Shown here: positions 23,718 through 32,677 of the stretch, one piece after another
Numbering within the stretch: position 1 is the first letter of the stretch
Layout: each line of letters opens with the position of its first letter
From: Frateuria_A sp051900415
GTDB lineage: Bacteria > Pseudomonadota > Gammaproteobacteria > Xanthomonadales > Rhodanobacteraceae
Assembly (NCBI RefSeq): GCF_051900415.1
Contig: NZ_JBHZGL010000012.1
Location: 1 to 64,000 of the forward strand
Direction: 5' to 3'
DNA length: 64,000 bases
Program-made: the position numbers and the translations under genes
The notes under the pieces: model-generated
The model's database searches: none
What the model was told of the DNA's origin: nothing
The model's input: the letters and a program-made list of their open reading frames with translations, nothing else

Positions 23718-25880
23718 ATGCCAAGCAATATCCGTCTGAAGCTCCTGGTTGCCGCCATCGGCATGGCTTGCGCCTCGACCGCCATGGCAGCGAACAACGA
23801 GCACGTGAACGTGCAGAATCTCGGTGCGGTGCCGGCCGGCAGCCTCGCGACGCACCTGAACCTGGGTGCCAACATGTCGCTGGCCGCACGCGGCACGGCG
23901 CACCTGCCCAACGGCAAGCAGGTCGTGCGCCAGCAGCAGATGTACCGCGGCGTGCCGGTGTACGGCCGCAGCGTCGCAGTGGTGCAGGACGCGCACGGCA
24001 ATATGCTGCGCGCCTCCGGCGAAGTGATGAAGCTGCCGGCCAACCTTGCCGCAGCGCTGTCGGTGACCCCGAAGCTGAGCGCCGCGCAGGCGATCGCCAA
24101 GCTGCGGTCCCATGCGCACACCCTGCTGCAGGCCGGTGCCTCTATCAGCAACAAGAAGGCCGACCTGTTCGTCTATCCGCAGGAAAATGGCTCGCCGCGC
24201 CTGGTCTACCGCACTTCCTATTTCGTCGGTGGCCAGCATCCGAGCCGCCCGACGGCGATCGTCGACGCCCACACCGGCGAAGTGATCAAGAGCTGGGAGG
24301 GCCTGACCGACGCGACCGCCAACGGTCCCGGCGGCAACCAGAAGACCGGCAAGTACTACTACGGCACCGACTATGCCGCGCTGGACGTCACCCAGTCGGG
24401 CAGCACCTGCACGCTGAAGAACACCAACGTGGTGACCTACAACCTCAACCACGGTACCAGCGGCGGCTCGATCGTCAGCTTCACCTGCCCGACCAGTGAC
24501 ACCGACGCCATCAACGGCGCCTACTCGCCGGTCAACGACGCGCACCACTTCGGCGGTGTCGTGCATGACATGTACGTCGCCTACACCGGCGCCCCGCCGC
24601 TGAGCATGCAGCTGCGCATGAACGTGCACTACAAGAGCAACTACGAGAACGCGTTCTGGGACGGCACCGCGATGTACTTCGGCGACGGCGCCAGCACGTT
24701 CTACCCGCTGGTGTCGCTGGACGTGACCAGCCATGAAATCAGCCATGGCTACACCGAGCAGAACTCGGGCCTGGAATACAGCGGCCAGTCCGGCGGCATG
24801 AACGAGGCCTACTCCGACATCGCCGGCGAAGCGGCCGAGTTCTATGACCGCGGTGCGGCCGACTTCCTGGTCGGCGCGGACATCGTCAAGGCCAGCGCCG
24901 GCATCGGCGACGCCCTGCGCTACATGTGCAACCCGCCGCAGGATGGCGGTTCGATCGACAATGCGGCCGACTACTACAACGGTCTGGACGTCCACTACTC
25001 CTCGGGCGTCTACAACAAGGCGTTCTGCCTGCTGGCCAAGACCAGCGGCTGGGATGTCAAGAAGGCCTTCCAGGCCTTCCAGGTGGCCAACAAGTCGTAC
25101 TGGAACGCCACGTCGGACTACAACGACGGCGCCTGTGGCGTGGAGTCGGCGGCCGAGGCCCTGGGTTACAACAAGAATGACGTGATCGCGGCCTTCAACG
25201 GCGTGGGCGTCACCTGCCCGGGTACCGGTGGTGGCGGCGGTGGCGGCGGCACGACGGCGCTGCAGAACGGCGTGCCGGTCTCCGGCGTCTCCGGTGCGTC
25301 GGGCGCTGACAACGACTTCAGCATCGCGGTGCCGGCCGGTGCCAGCAACCTGGTGATGTCGATCTCCGGTGGCAGCGGCGATGCCGACCTGTACACCAAG
25401 TTCGGCTCGATGCCGACCACCAGCAGCTACGACTGCCGTCCGTACAAGACCGGCAACAGCGAGAGCTGCTCGGTCGCCTCGCCGCAGGCGGGCACCTACT
25501 ACATCAAGGTGCACGGCTATTCCTCGTACTCCGGCGTGACCGTGAAGGCTTCCTACACCACCGGCGGCGGTGGCGGCGGTGGCAGCACCGATTCGGTGAA
25601 CCTCCCGACCGTGTCCACCGGCAACTGGTCGGCCACCTACACCGAAACGGTGCAGGCCGGCCATACGGCCAAGTTCGCGATCTCCGGCGGCACGGGTGAC
25701 GCGGATCTTTACGTGCGGGCCGGCTCCGCGCCGACCACCAGCAGCTACAACTGCCGTCCGTACCTCACCGGCAACAACGAGAGCTGCACCTTCACCCCGT
25801 CGACGACCACCACCTATTACATCAAGGTGCGTGCGTACCAGACGTTCTCTGGCGTGACGCTGACCGAAACGTTGAACTGA
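23718..25880 (+). CDS. secreted M4-family zinc metalloprotease with two PPC domains
   Basis: This 720-residue thermolysin-like protease has a signal peptide of about 27 residues ending AMA. An FTP/PepSY-type propeptide runs to roughly residue 195. The catalytic domain has HEISH at 339-343 and third ligand E363 in GGMNEAYSD. A poly-Gly linker near 503-512 leads to a first PPC domain, a second poly-Gly linker near 615 to a second PPC domain. The two domains share GDADLY, PTTSSY and CRPY motifs. PPC domains are usually removed or used for substrate binding after export, probably by the type II route. It is a single gene with its own leader and terminator. Confidence 0.96.
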   Translation: MPSNIRLKLLVAAIGMACASTAMAANNEHVNVQNLGAVPAGSLATHLNLGANMSLAARGTAHLPNGKQVVRQQQMYRGVPVYGRSVAVVQDAHGNMLRASGEVMKLPANLAAALSVTPKLSAAQAIAKLRSHAHTLLQAGASISNKKADLFVYPQENGSPRLVYRTSYFVGGQHPSRPTAIVDAHTGEVIKSWEGLTDATANGPGGNQKTGKYYYGTDYAALDVTQSGSTCTLKNTNVVTYNLNHGTSGGSIVSFTCPTSDTDAINGAYSPVNDAHHFGGVVHDMYVAYTGAPPLSMQLRMNVHYKSNYENAFWDGTAMYFGDGASTFYPLVSLDVTSHEISHGYTEQNSGLEYSGQSGGMNEAYSDIAGEAAEFYDRGAADFLVGADIVKASAGIGDALRYMCNPPQDGGSIDNAADYYNGLDVHYSSGVYNKAFCLLAKTSGWDVKKAFQAFQVANKSYWNATSDYNDGACGVESAAEALGYNKNDVIAAFNGVGVTCPGTGGGGGGGGTTALQNGVPVSGVSGASGADNDFSIAVPAGASNLVMSISGGSGDADLYTKFGSMPTTSSYDCRPYKTGNSESCSVASPQAGTYYIKVHGYSSYSGVTVKASYTTGGGGGGGSTDSVNLPTVSTGNWSATYTETVQAGHTAKFAISGGTGDADLYVRAGSAPTTSSYNCRPYLTGNNESCTFTPSTTTTYYIKVRAYQTFSGVTLTETLN

Positions 25881-25934
25881 GGTCAGCTTCGGGACCGCGC
25901 CTGGTAAACCGGCGCGGTTCCCTGAAGTAAAAAG

Positions 25935-25967
25935 GAACCCCGGCTTCGGCCGGGGTTCTTTTTTTTT
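25935..25967 (+). terminator. strong terminator with TTCG tetraloop
   Basis: GAACCCCGGC (25935-25944), loop TTCG, GCCGGGGTTC (25949-25958), then nine T. A perfect 10-bp stem with the extra-stable tetraloop ends the protease transcript. Confidence 0.95.
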
Positions 25968-26001
25968 GGGCAATCCGCGTTTCGGCTTGACGACGCGCGG
26001 G

Positions 26002-26490
26002 TTAGCCGTGTTCCTCGAAACGGTTCTCGGCGCGGTTCTTGCGCACCTTGGCCGGATCCCACACGCGGCCGTTCATGGTGATGTAGACGCCGTCGGGCAG
26101 GGTCTGCACGGCGGCGACCGCGCAACCGATGTTGAACACCGCATCGGAGCCCTGGAAGCGCGCCGGGTTCAGTGCGCCGGTCAACACGATGACCTTGCCG
26201 GGAATGGAAGCGAGCTCGCGCGCGGTTTCGACCATCGTGTCGGTGCCGTGGGTAACCAGCACGTGCCGATGCGGCTGCGCCTCGATGGTCGAGCGCACCA
26301 GCGCACGATCCTCGGCGCCCATGTGCAGGCTGTCCTTGCGCAGGATCGGAATCACATCGAACGCGAACGCGACGCCCAGCTGGCCAAGGATCTCGCCGAT
26401 CTGCGGCGCGCCGATCTTGTAGTCCGACTTGTCGTCGAAATAGATCTTGTCGATGGTGCCGCCGGTGGTGACGATGGTCAGATGCTGCAT
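26002..26490 (-). CDS. single-domain asparaginase-like protein
   Basis: The 162-residue protein matches the N-terminal domain of L-asparaginase/glutaminase: catalytic Thr region TIVTTGGTIDK (T12) and the second motif VTHGTDTMVETA (T83, D84). The whole C-terminal domain of the usual 330-residue enzyme is absent, yet the gene has a proper start and stop and no remnant of the missing half is seen downstream. It may be a distinct short family. Activity as an amidohydrolase is plausible but not certain, because the dimer contacts that complete the normal active site would have to differ. Confidence 0.82.
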   Translation of the reverse strand: MQHLTIVTTGGTIDKIYFDDKSDYKIGAPQIGEILGQLGVAFAFDVIPILRKDSLHMGAEDRALVRSTIEAQPHRHVLVTHGTDTMVETARELASIPGKVIVLTGALNPARFQGSDAVFNIGCAVAAVQTLPDGVYITMNGRVWDPAKVRKNRAENRFEEHG

Positions 26491-26589
26491 GGCTTCGACG
26501 CCGGATGGGGAAAGCGCAAGTTTAATGGGTAGGGGCACGCCTTGTGCGCGGCCGTCAGGCCGTGCCCGCGCGAGAGCTCACGGTGTCGA

Positions 26590-28224
26590 TCAGAGCAATA
26601 GACGTGTATCGGCCACGTCCGCCGCGGTCGACCGGTCCAGTCCGCGTGCCACGAAGCGCCGCAGCGCCGCGCCCGGACGCATGTCGCTGCGGCCGCGGGC
26701 AAAGGTGGACTGGCGCGCGAGCAGCGCGGCCGCGGCGCAGCGGGCCAGCGTGAGCGACAGGCAGCGAGCCGCGGCTTCCAGGTCCGCACGGTTGTTCCCG
26801 GACGCCTGCCATTGCCGTGAGGCCGCATCGAGCGCGGCGTGGATCGGCGCCACCGCTTCGGGTTCGTGGCAGCCGTCGACCCAGCCGGCGATCGCGGTGC
26901 GCAGCGCATCCAGGCCTTCGCCGAGCGCGCGCAGGCTGTCCAGCGCAAGCACGTTGGTGGTGCCTTCCCAGATCGCGTAGACCTGCGCGTCGCGCAGCAG
27001 TTGCGGCAGGCCGGTGTCCTCGATGTAGCCGGCGCCGCCGAAGCATTCGAGCGCTTCGGAGCACAACGCCACCGCGACCTTCCCGGTCCACAGCTTGGCC
27101 AGTGGCGTGAGCAGGCGCAGCAGTGCACTTTCGTGCGGGGCCGCCTGGCCCTGTTCCACGCGGCCGAGCAATTGCACGACCTCGAACGCCAGCGCGAACG
27201 CGCCCTCGAACTCGGCGCGCATGTCGGCCAGGGTGCGTGCATGCAGTGGTTGCTCGATCAACGGACGGCCAAACGCTTCGCGCCGCGCCGCGTAGTCGCA
27301 GGCGAGCGCCAGGGCGCGGGCCATGCTGGCCACCGCGCAGACGGCGTTCCAGGTGCGCGTGACGTTGAGCATCGGCGCGACCTGGCGCACGCCCTGGGCC
27401 AGCTCGCCCAGCGGCCAGGCCGGAAGGCCCTCGAGGTGGATCTCGGCGGTCGGCAGCTCGCGGGTGCCGAGCTTGTCTTTCAGGCGATCGACGACGAGCT
27501 CCGGCTTGCGCGCGGCGCCGTCCATCGTCTCCACGTAGAACAGCGCCAGCGCGGCAGTCCCGTCGCCTGCGCCTTCCGGGCGTGCGAGCGCCAGCGCGGC
27601 CTCGCCGACCACCGCCGAGCTGAACCACTTGCGCCCGTGCAGGCGCCAGTGGCCGGCTTCATCCTGGCGCGCGATGGTCCCGGTGCGTGCTACGTCGGAG
27701 CCGCCCGCGGTCTCGGTCATCCATTGGCCGCTCAGCCAGAACGTGGCCGGGTCGCGGCTCAGGAAATGCGGCAACGCGCGGTCGATCAGCGCCTGGTTGC
27801 CGGAAGCCTTCAGCGCCGCGATGGCTCCGTCGGTCATCGCCAGCGGGCAGGTGTAGAACTCGCTGGCCAGGTGGTAGAGGTAGACGCGTGCGAACTGTTC
27901 CAGTCGCGCGTGTTCGTGCGGCTCGTGACCGGCCGCCAGGATGGCGTGGCGGGTGGTCAGGCCGGGGCCTTCCTGCCAGGCGTCGGTCAGTTCGATGCGA
28001 TCCACGCGCCGGCCCCAGGCATCCCAGCGCGTGAGCACCGGTGTCCGTGGCGTGCTGCGGCGGGCGCGCTCCCAGGCAAACTGCGCGTAGTCGCCGAGCG
28101 CGTCGAGGTCGGTATCGAGCGCCGGCCGGCGAACCGACAGGATCACTCGGTCCAGCAAGGCCAGCAGCGTGCGGTCGTTGCGGTAGGGGTGGACCAGTTG
28201 AGGCGCGGCCTGCAGGAAATCCAT
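26590..28224 (-). CDS. acyl-CoA dehydrogenase, AidB-like
   Basis: This 544-residue FAD enzyme belongs to the AidB branch of acyl-CoA dehydrogenases. It has the FAD and substrate motif WMTETAGGSDVART, the KWFSSAVVGEAALALARPEG region, RREAFGRPLIEQPL and the signature ECFGGAGYIEDTGLPQLLRDAQVYAIWEGTTNV. AidB relatives are linked to protection from alkylation damage, others to isovaleryl-CoA-type oxidation, and sequence alone does not decide. Length is typical of AidB and longer than standard dehydrogenases. It appears monocistronic. Confidence 0.92.
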   Translation of the reverse strand: MDFLQAAPQLVHPYRNDRTLLALLDRVILSVRRPALDTDLDALGDYAQFAWERARRSTPRTPVLTRWDAWGRRVDRIELTDAWQEGPGLTTRHAILAAGHEPHEHARLEQFARVYLYHLASEFYTCPLAMTDGAIAALKASGNQALIDRALPHFLSRDPATFWLSGQWMTETAGGSDVARTGTIARQDEAGHWRLHGRKWFSSAVVGEAALALARPEGAGDGTAALALFYVETMDGAARKPELVVDRLKDKLGTRELPTAEIHLEGLPAWPLGELAQGVRQVAPMLNVTRTWNAVCAVASMARALALACDYAARREAFGRPLIEQPLHARTLADMRAEFEGAFALAFEVVQLLGRVEQGQAAPHESALLRLLTPLAKLWTGKVAVALCSEALECFGGAGYIEDTGLPQLLRDAQVYAIWEGTTNVLALDSLRALGEGLDALRTAIAGWVDGCHEPEAVAPIHAALDAASRQWQASGNNRADLEAAARCLSLTLARCAAAALLARQSTFARGRSDMRPGAALRRFVARGLDRSTAADVADTRLLL

Positions 28225-28495
28225 GGTGCGATCCCGTTGCTCGATACGCGCGAGTATAGGAGCGGCTTCGTGGGCGCCGTGCGAGATCCTTCGGCGTCGG
28301 GGTGTGTGCCTGAACCAGGGCTTCCATGGCCCCGGATGCCACTCGCGCTGGACACGGCGCGCATCCGAAGTCGAAGCCCAGCCACAAACCCCATGCCCCT
28401 CTCCCTTCGGGGGAAACTATGCCGCCAGGCCGGTGAGGGTCCCGAGGGAGCGACGTGGCGGACCTCGCCGCAAAACCTTCTTCGGGCAAGCCGCC

Positions 28496-28846
28496 TCAGC
28501 CTTGCGGCTTGCTGCGCTTGACCCCCGCTCCAAGGGCCACGATAAGCAGCAGCGTCAAGCCGATCTCCGCCAGCGCCAGCCACTTCTCGGTCGGCGCACT
28601 CCAGGCCTCGGCCACGCCATGGCAAAAGTAGAACAGGCTGAGGATGCCCACCCACAGCAGCGCGCGGCGCAGGTCCGGCAGGGCGGCGAACGGCAGCAGC
28701 AGCGGCACCACGGTGATCGCCAATGCCAGCCAGGTGGGCAGATGCTCCGGACGGGCGAGCCACCCGTGCCATGCCAGTTGCAGGGCAATCAGCGCGACCC
28801 ACGCGACCCGGCCGATGCGGTAGGGCAGTGCGATCGGCGTGCTCAT
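28496..28846 (-). CDS. DUF2069 inner-membrane protein
   Basis: The 116-residue protein has four hydrophobic helices: VAWVALIALQLAWHGWL, WLALAITVVPLLLPFAAL, LWVGILSLFYFCHGVAEAW and LALAEIGLTLLLIVALGAG. FCHGVAEAW and the helix pattern fit DUF2069, a family of unknown function commonly encoded beside wrbA. Its start overlaps the wrbA stop by ATGA, so the two form an operon. The gap 28225-28495 holds only a weak CCCTCTCCC repeat. Confidence 0.88.
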   Translation of the reverse strand: MSTPIALPYRIGRVAWVALIALQLAWHGWLARPEHLPTWLALAITVVPLLLPFAALPDLRRALLWVGILSLFYFCHGVAEAWSAPTEKWLALAEIGLTLLLIVALGAGVKRSKPQG

Positions 28847-29442
28847 GCCGGGGTCGCCAGCTTGCGTGCGGTTTCTGCCAGCCGTCGTCCAAGCGCTCTG
28901 GCCAAATCCCGCTCATGCTCGCTGATCGCATTGTCGCCCTTGGCGCCGGCCACATGACTGGCGCCGTAGGGCGTGCCGCCGCTGCCGGTAGCGGTCAGCG
29001 CCGGCTCGGTGAACGGGATGCCGAGCAGCACCATGCCGTGGTGCAGCAGCGGCAGCGCCATGGTCAGCAGCGTCGCCTCCTGCCCGCCGTGCATCGTGCT
29101 GGTGGAGGTGAACACCGCCGCCGGCTTGCCAGCCAGCGTGCCGCTCGCCCATTCGGCGCCGGTGGTGTCCAGGAAATGCTTCAGCGGCGCGGCCATGTTG
29201 CCGAAGCGCGTGGGACTGCCCAACGCAAGGCCTGCGCACTCGGACAGATCCGCGCGACTGACGTACGGCGCGCCCTCATCAGGCACCGGCGGCTGCGCGG
29301 TCTCGGTGACTGGTGCGACCGGGGGTACCTGGCGCAGGCGTGCTTCCAGGCCGGCCTCCTCCACGCCGCGCGCGATCAGGCGCGCAAGTTGGGCGGTGTG
29401 GCCGCTTCGGCTGTAGTAGAGGACCAGGATCGTCAGGCTCAT
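28843..29442 (-). CDS. wrbA: WrbA-like NAD(P)H:quinone oxidoreductase
   Basis: The 199-residue flavodoxin-fold protein binds FMN through the phosphate loop YYSRSGHTAQLA at the N-terminus, with SPTRFGNMAAPLKHFLD and FTSTSTMHGGQEATLL as further flavin contacts. The WrbA subgroup is indicated by STMHGGQE and the final PYGASHVAGAKGD. It probably reduces quinones by two electrons under stress. ATG 29442 is the family start. It is divergent from the yihY-like gene and coupled to the DUF2069 gene. Confidence 0.92.
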   Translation of the reverse strand: MSLTILVLYYSRSGHTAQLARLIARGVEEAGLEARLRQVPPVAPVTETAQPPVPDEGAPYVSRADLSECAGLALGSPTRFGNMAAPLKHFLDTTGAEWASGTLAGKPAAVFTSTSTMHGGQEATLLTMALPLLHHGMVLLGIPFTEPALTATGSGGTPYGASHVAGAKGDNAISEHERDLARALGRRLAETARKLATPA

Positions 29443-29500
29443 GCAGGCTCGGTTGGGCGTTCGCGGGCGATCGGGTAGTGTAGCGGCCGCCTTCCGCTTG

Positions 29501-30778
29501 ATGGTGCCGTCCATGGCCTGGCGTTTCGACCGCGACCGCGCGCTCAGCTTCAGCCGCTTCATCTGGCAGCGGTTCATCGACGACAAATGCTTCGAGACCG
29601 CCGGCGCGCTGTCCTACACCACGCTGGTCTCGCTGGTGCCGCTGATGGTGGCGGTGCTGGCGATGCTGTCGGTGTTCCCGGTGTTCCAGAGCGCGCGCGA
29701 CGTGCTGCTGAACTTCGTGTTCCAGAACTTCCTGCCGACGACCGTGGCCAAGGTGCAGGCCACGCTGCAGACCTTCGCCGCCAACGCCAGCCAGCTCACC
29801 GGCATCAGCATCCTGGTCATGCTGTTCAGCGCGCTCTCGATGATGATCAGCATCGAGGACCGCCTCAACCGCATCTTCCGCGTGCACCAGCCGCGCAGCT
29901 GGAGCTCGCGCCTGCTGCTGTACTGGGCCGCGCTGACGCTCGGGCCGATCCTGGCGGTCGGCGGCATCGCGGTGACCTCGTACGTGACGGCGATGCCGTT
30001 GCTGGCCGGCGCCTACGCGCACCTGGGCCTGGGGCAGCGCCTGCTCGGCGTGCTGCCGTTCGTGGTGACCTTCATCACCCTGTGGCTGATGTATGCGGCG
30101 ATTCCCAACTGCAAGGTGCGCCGCAGCGACGCGGCGATCGGCGCGCTGCTGGGCGCGGTGCTGTTCGAGGTCGCGCGCTGGGGCTTCACGCTGTTCGTCA
30201 GCAACGCGCAGACCTACCAGCAGATCTATGGCGTGCTGGCGACGATCCCGATCTTCCTGCTGTGGATCTACCTTTCGTGGGTGATCGCGATCCTCGGCGC
30301 GTCGATCGCCGCCTCGCTGTCGGCCTACGAGTACCACGCACCGGCCGAGACGTTGCCCGAAGGTGCGGAGTTCCTCGGCCTGATGGTGGTGCTGCGCCAC
30401 TTCGTCGATGCGCAACGCGATGGCTGCAGCGTCGACCCCGCCACCGTGCGGTTGCAGGAGCCCTACCTGCGCAGCGCCAGCATCGCCACCTACTTCGACG
30501 ACCTGCAGCGCGCCGACCTGATCCAGCGCGGTGAGGCGGGCGGCTGGCTTCTGAGCCGCAGCCTCGACAGCACGGACCTGTTGCGGGTGTATCGTCACAC
30601 CAGTTACCGCCTGCCGCTGCACCCCATGGAGGAAGCGCAGGCCCTTGGCATCAACCTGCCGGCCGCCCTGATCGCCCTGCTCGCGGAGGTGGCGCGGATG
30701 CTGGACGACACGCTGGGCCGGCGACTGGACCACACATTCCCGCCGCCCCCGCCCGAACCGGAGAACCCCCTCCCATGA
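29501..30778 (+). CDS. YihY/UPF0761 family inner-membrane protein
   Basis: The 425-residue protein has six hydrophobic segments within the first 290 residues, containing FETAGALSYTTLVSLVPLMVAVLAML, NRIFRVHQPRSW, LWLMYAAIPNCKVRRSDA and the ILLWIYLSWVIAILGA-type last segment. These are features of the YihY/BrkB family once called ribonuclease BN. A soluble C-terminal domain of about 130 residues contains a winged-helix-like stretch. No ribosome site decides between ATG 29501 and 29513. It overlaps the next gene by ATGA. Confidence 0.9.
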   Translation: MVPSMAWRFDRDRALSFSRFIWQRFIDDKCFETAGALSYTTLVSLVPLMVAVLAMLSVFPVFQSARDVLLNFVFQNFLPTTVAKVQATLQTFAANASQLTGISILVMLFSALSMMISIEDRLNRIFRVHQPRSWSSRLLLYWAALTLGPILAVGGIAVTSYVTAMPLLAGAYAHLGLGQRLLGVLPFVVTFITLWLMYAAIPNCKVRRSDAAIGALLGAVLFEVARWGFTLFVSNAQTYQQIYGVLATIPIFLLWIYLSWVIAILGASIAASLSAYEYHAPAETLPEGAEFLGLMVVLRHFVDAQRDGCSVDPATVRLQEPYLRSASIATYFDDLQRADLIQRGEAGGWLLSRSLDSTDLLRVYRHTSYRLPLHPMEEAQALGINLPAALIALLAEVARMLDDTLGRRLDHTFPPPPPEPENPLP

Positions 30779-31242
30779 AGCTCGCCCCGCTCGCCCTTGC
30801 CGCCTGCCTGCTCGCCGGCGCGGCGCCCGCGCATGCGGCCATGCCGGCGCAGCCGACGCTCAAAGTGACCACCCTGGACGGCAAGCCGTTCGACCTGGCC
30901 GCGCAGCGCGGGCACTGGGTGATCGTCAACTTCTGGGCGACCTGGTGCGTGCCCTGCATCAAGGAGATGCCCGACATCTCGCGATTCGTGAAGACGCACG
31001 CCAACGTGCGCGCCATCGGCCTGGCCTACGAGGACAGCGACAAGACGGACATCCAGGCGTTCCTCGCCAAACACCCGGTGAGCTACCCCATCGCCCAGGT
31101 CTCGCTGGACGATTCGCCGAAGGATTTCGACGAGCCGCGCGGCCTGCCCACCACCTACCTGATCGCGCCCGACGGCCATGTGGCCAAGCGCTTTGTCGGC
31201 CCGGTGACCGAACAGTCGCTGGGCGCCGCGGTCGGCCAGTGA
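30775..31242 (+). CDS. secreted TlpA-like thioredoxin-fold protein
   Basis: The 155-residue protein has a signal peptide of about 21 residues (ending AHA) and a TlpA/ResA-type thioredoxin domain: FDLAAQRGHWVIVNFWATWCVPC with the redox pair CVPC, then EMPDISRF and the cis-Pro segment GLPTTYLI. It would act in periplasmic disulfide exchange, perhaps for cytochrome or other protein maturation. It is translationally coupled to the yihY-like gene upstream and is followed one base later by acyP. Confidence 0.92.
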   Translation: MKLAPLALAACLLAGAAPAHAAMPAQPTLKVTTLDGKPFDLAAQRGHWVIVNFWATWCVPCIKEMPDISRFVKTHANVRAIGLAYEDSDKTDIQAFLAKHPVSYPIAQVSLDDSPKDFDEPRGLPTTYLIAPDGHVAKRFVGPVTEQSLGAAVGQ

Positions 31243-31243
31243 C

Positions 31244-31510
31244 ATGGCGGCCGCCCGTTTTCTCTTGAGCGGTCGGGTGCAGGGCGTGTTCTATCGCGCC
31301 AGCACCCGCGAACAGGCGCGGCGGCTGGACCTGACCGGCCACGCCCGCAACCTGCCGGACGGATGCGTCGAGGTGCTAGCGTACGGTCCGCCCGAGGCGC
31401 TCGATGCGCTGGAGCGCTGGCTTTGGCAGGGGCCGCCAGCGGCGAAGGTCGAAGGCGTGCAACGCGAAGCCTTCGACGGTCCGGCTCCCAGAGACTTCAC
31501 TACCGGCTGA
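31244..31510 (+). CDS. acyP: acylphosphatase
   Basis: The 88-residue enzyme hydrolyses acyl phosphates such as acetyl or carbamoyl phosphate. It shows the phosphate loop SGRVQGVFYRASTREQARRL with the catalytic Arg in FYR, GHARNLPDGCVEVLAYG with the catalytic Asn, and the usual small alpha/beta length. It begins right after the TlpA-like gene and its end overlaps the opposite-strand anti-sigma gene by 11 nt. Confidence 0.95.
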   Translation: MAAARFLLSGRVQGVFYRASTREQARRLDLTGHARNLPDGCVEVLAYGPPEALDALERWLWQGPPAAKVEGVQREAFDGPAPRDFTTG

Positions 31511-31808
31511 TCGGCGTACGCCACGCAGGTCGCGAGGTTTCAGTCGCCATCGTGATCAAGCCGCTTGCTACCGCCAGCAGCAGCAGCGAAATCGTGCTAC
31601 GCACATCCCACGCCAGCGCGCGCGCAGGGAACATCCACGCGGCGACGGCCGTGGCGCAGATGGCCAGCAGCGTCGTGACGATGAGGATCGTGCGTCGCCG
31701 CCGTGCGCGATGCCGGATGCGCCGCATCACGCGCTCGGCAAAACCATTGTCCGGGACGGTTCCGCCGGACAGGCAAACCAGCGTCTTGAAGTCGTCGTGG
31801 TCGATCAT
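31500..31808 (-). CDS. putative anti-sigma factor or sigma-associated membrane protein
   Basis: The 102-residue protein begins MIDHDDFKTLVCLSGG, has an Arg-rich stretch (RRIRHRARRRRT) and then two hydrophobic helices (ILIVTTLLAICATAVAAWMF and ISLLLLAVASGLITMA). Its start overlaps the ECF sigma stop by ATGA. The short cytoplasmic part is smaller than a normal anti-sigma domain, so its role as inhibitor is inferred from position only. Confidence 0.65.
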   Translation of the reverse strand: MIDHDDFKTLVCLSGGTVPDNGFAERVMRRIRHRARRRRTILIVTTLLAICATAVAAWMFPARALAWDVRSTISLLLLAVASGLITMATETSRPAWRTPISR

Positions 31809-32347
31809 GGGGTGACCTTATCGAGTCTGGCGAGGCGCTCCAGCTTGCCGCGCGCTCGGCGGATGAGCGATTTGATCGTGCCGAGCGGAAGCCCCATGGC
31901 TTGGGCGACTTCCGGGTGGCTGAGATCATGACGGTAGTGCAGCAGCAAGGCCGCGCGCTCGTCCTCGCGAAGGGTATCGAGCAGTCGGTCAAGGGTGAGC
32001 TTGCCAATCAGGTCCGGGCGCGGGTCCACCGGTTCGAGCGCCTGGTTCAGCATCGGCTGCCTGGCAAGTTCGCGTTGCTGGGCTACGAACGCCTGCCAGG
32101 CAATGCGGAACAGCCAGCTCAGCAGGCGCCCGCGTCCCTGGAATCCGGCCAGGTGGCGATAGGCGCGCAGGAAGGTTTCCTGCGCCAGGTCCTCGACGCG
32201 TTCGACATCGTTGCGCGTGAGCCGGCTCAGGAAGCCGCGCACGGCCGATTGATGGAGACGTACCAGCTGGGCGAACGCATGATGGTCATCGTGCAGCACC
32301 ACCTGCCGGATCCACGCCGCTTCCTGCGCGTCATCGCGCGTGCTCAT
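31805..32347 (-). CDS. ECF-family RNA polymerase sigma factor
   Basis: The 180-residue factor has region 2 in VERVEDLAQETFLRAYRHLAGFQGRGRLLSWLFRIAW and region 4 in LREDERAALLLHYRHDLSHPEVAQAMGLP with the recognition helix LGTIKSLIRRARGKL. ATG 32347 is the family start, and the upstream extension overlaps the DUF6249-like gene in another frame. It is the third gene of a four-gene minus-strand operon (hydrolase, membrane protein, sigma, anti-sigma). Confidence 0.93.
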   Translation of the reverse strand: MSTRDDAQEAAWIRQVVLHDDHHAFAQLVRLHQSAVRGFLSRLTRNDVERVEDLAQETFLRAYRHLAGFQGRGRLLSWLFRIAWQAFVAQQRELARQPMLNQALEPVDPRPDLIGKLTLDRLLDTLREDERAALLLHYRHDLSHPEVAQAMGLPLGTIKSLIRRARGKLERLARLDKVTP

Positions 32348-32669
32348 CGAGCTTCCATAGCAGCAGGCAAGCCAGTCCGAGGGCTGCCGGGATGAAACCC
32401 AACACCCAGCCCTTGCCGCCAACGAAGTAGGTGACAACCGACCAGGACACACCCGTCGCGAGAAGCAATAGGCCGCGGCGCAGATCCCTGCTTGCCGGGT
32501 GCGGCAGGCCCGCCAGGGTCGGCCATTGCTGGCTGCCCACCCCTTGGTCGATCAACCGTTGCAGCGTGCGCTGCTGCTCGATCTTCAGGCGCGCGAACGC
32601 GAGCACGATACTGGCCAGGACCAGCGAAAGGCCAAGAATTCCGGCGATGGCGAGCAAGGTCTGTTGCAT
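32331..32669 (-). CDS. small membrane protein, DUF6249-like
   Basis: The 112-residue protein has an N-terminal helix (LLAIAGILGLSLVLASIVLAFA), a cytoplasmic stretch EQQRTLQRLIDQGV, then DLRRGLLLLATGVSW and a final pair of helices ending in LDEHAR. The R..L..LIDQG and DLRRG pattern resembles DUF6249, an uncharacterised family often encoded beside ECF sigma factors. The sigma gene start lies inside its 3' end (17-nt overlap), so coupling is likely. The protein at 7163-7489 has similar topology. Confidence 0.75.
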   Translation of the reverse strand: MQQTLLAIAGILGLSLVLASIVLAFARLKIEQQRTLQRLIDQGVGSQQWPTLAGLPHPASRDLRRGLLLLATGVSWSVVTYFVGGKGWVLGFIPAALGLACLLLWKLDEHAR

Positions 32670-32677
32670 GGGATCTC

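Noticed and set aside
23536..23739. 67-codon plus-strand frame in the leader of the M4 protease
   Set aside because: No ribosome site, no family, and it runs into the protease coding region in another frame. The sequence is better explained as structured leader.
23427..25973. 848-codon minus-strand open frame opposite the M4 protease
   Set aside because: Antisense shadow of a gene with signal peptide, HEISH motif and PPC domains. Its Val/Ala/Arg/Gly/His-rich product is typical of such shadows.
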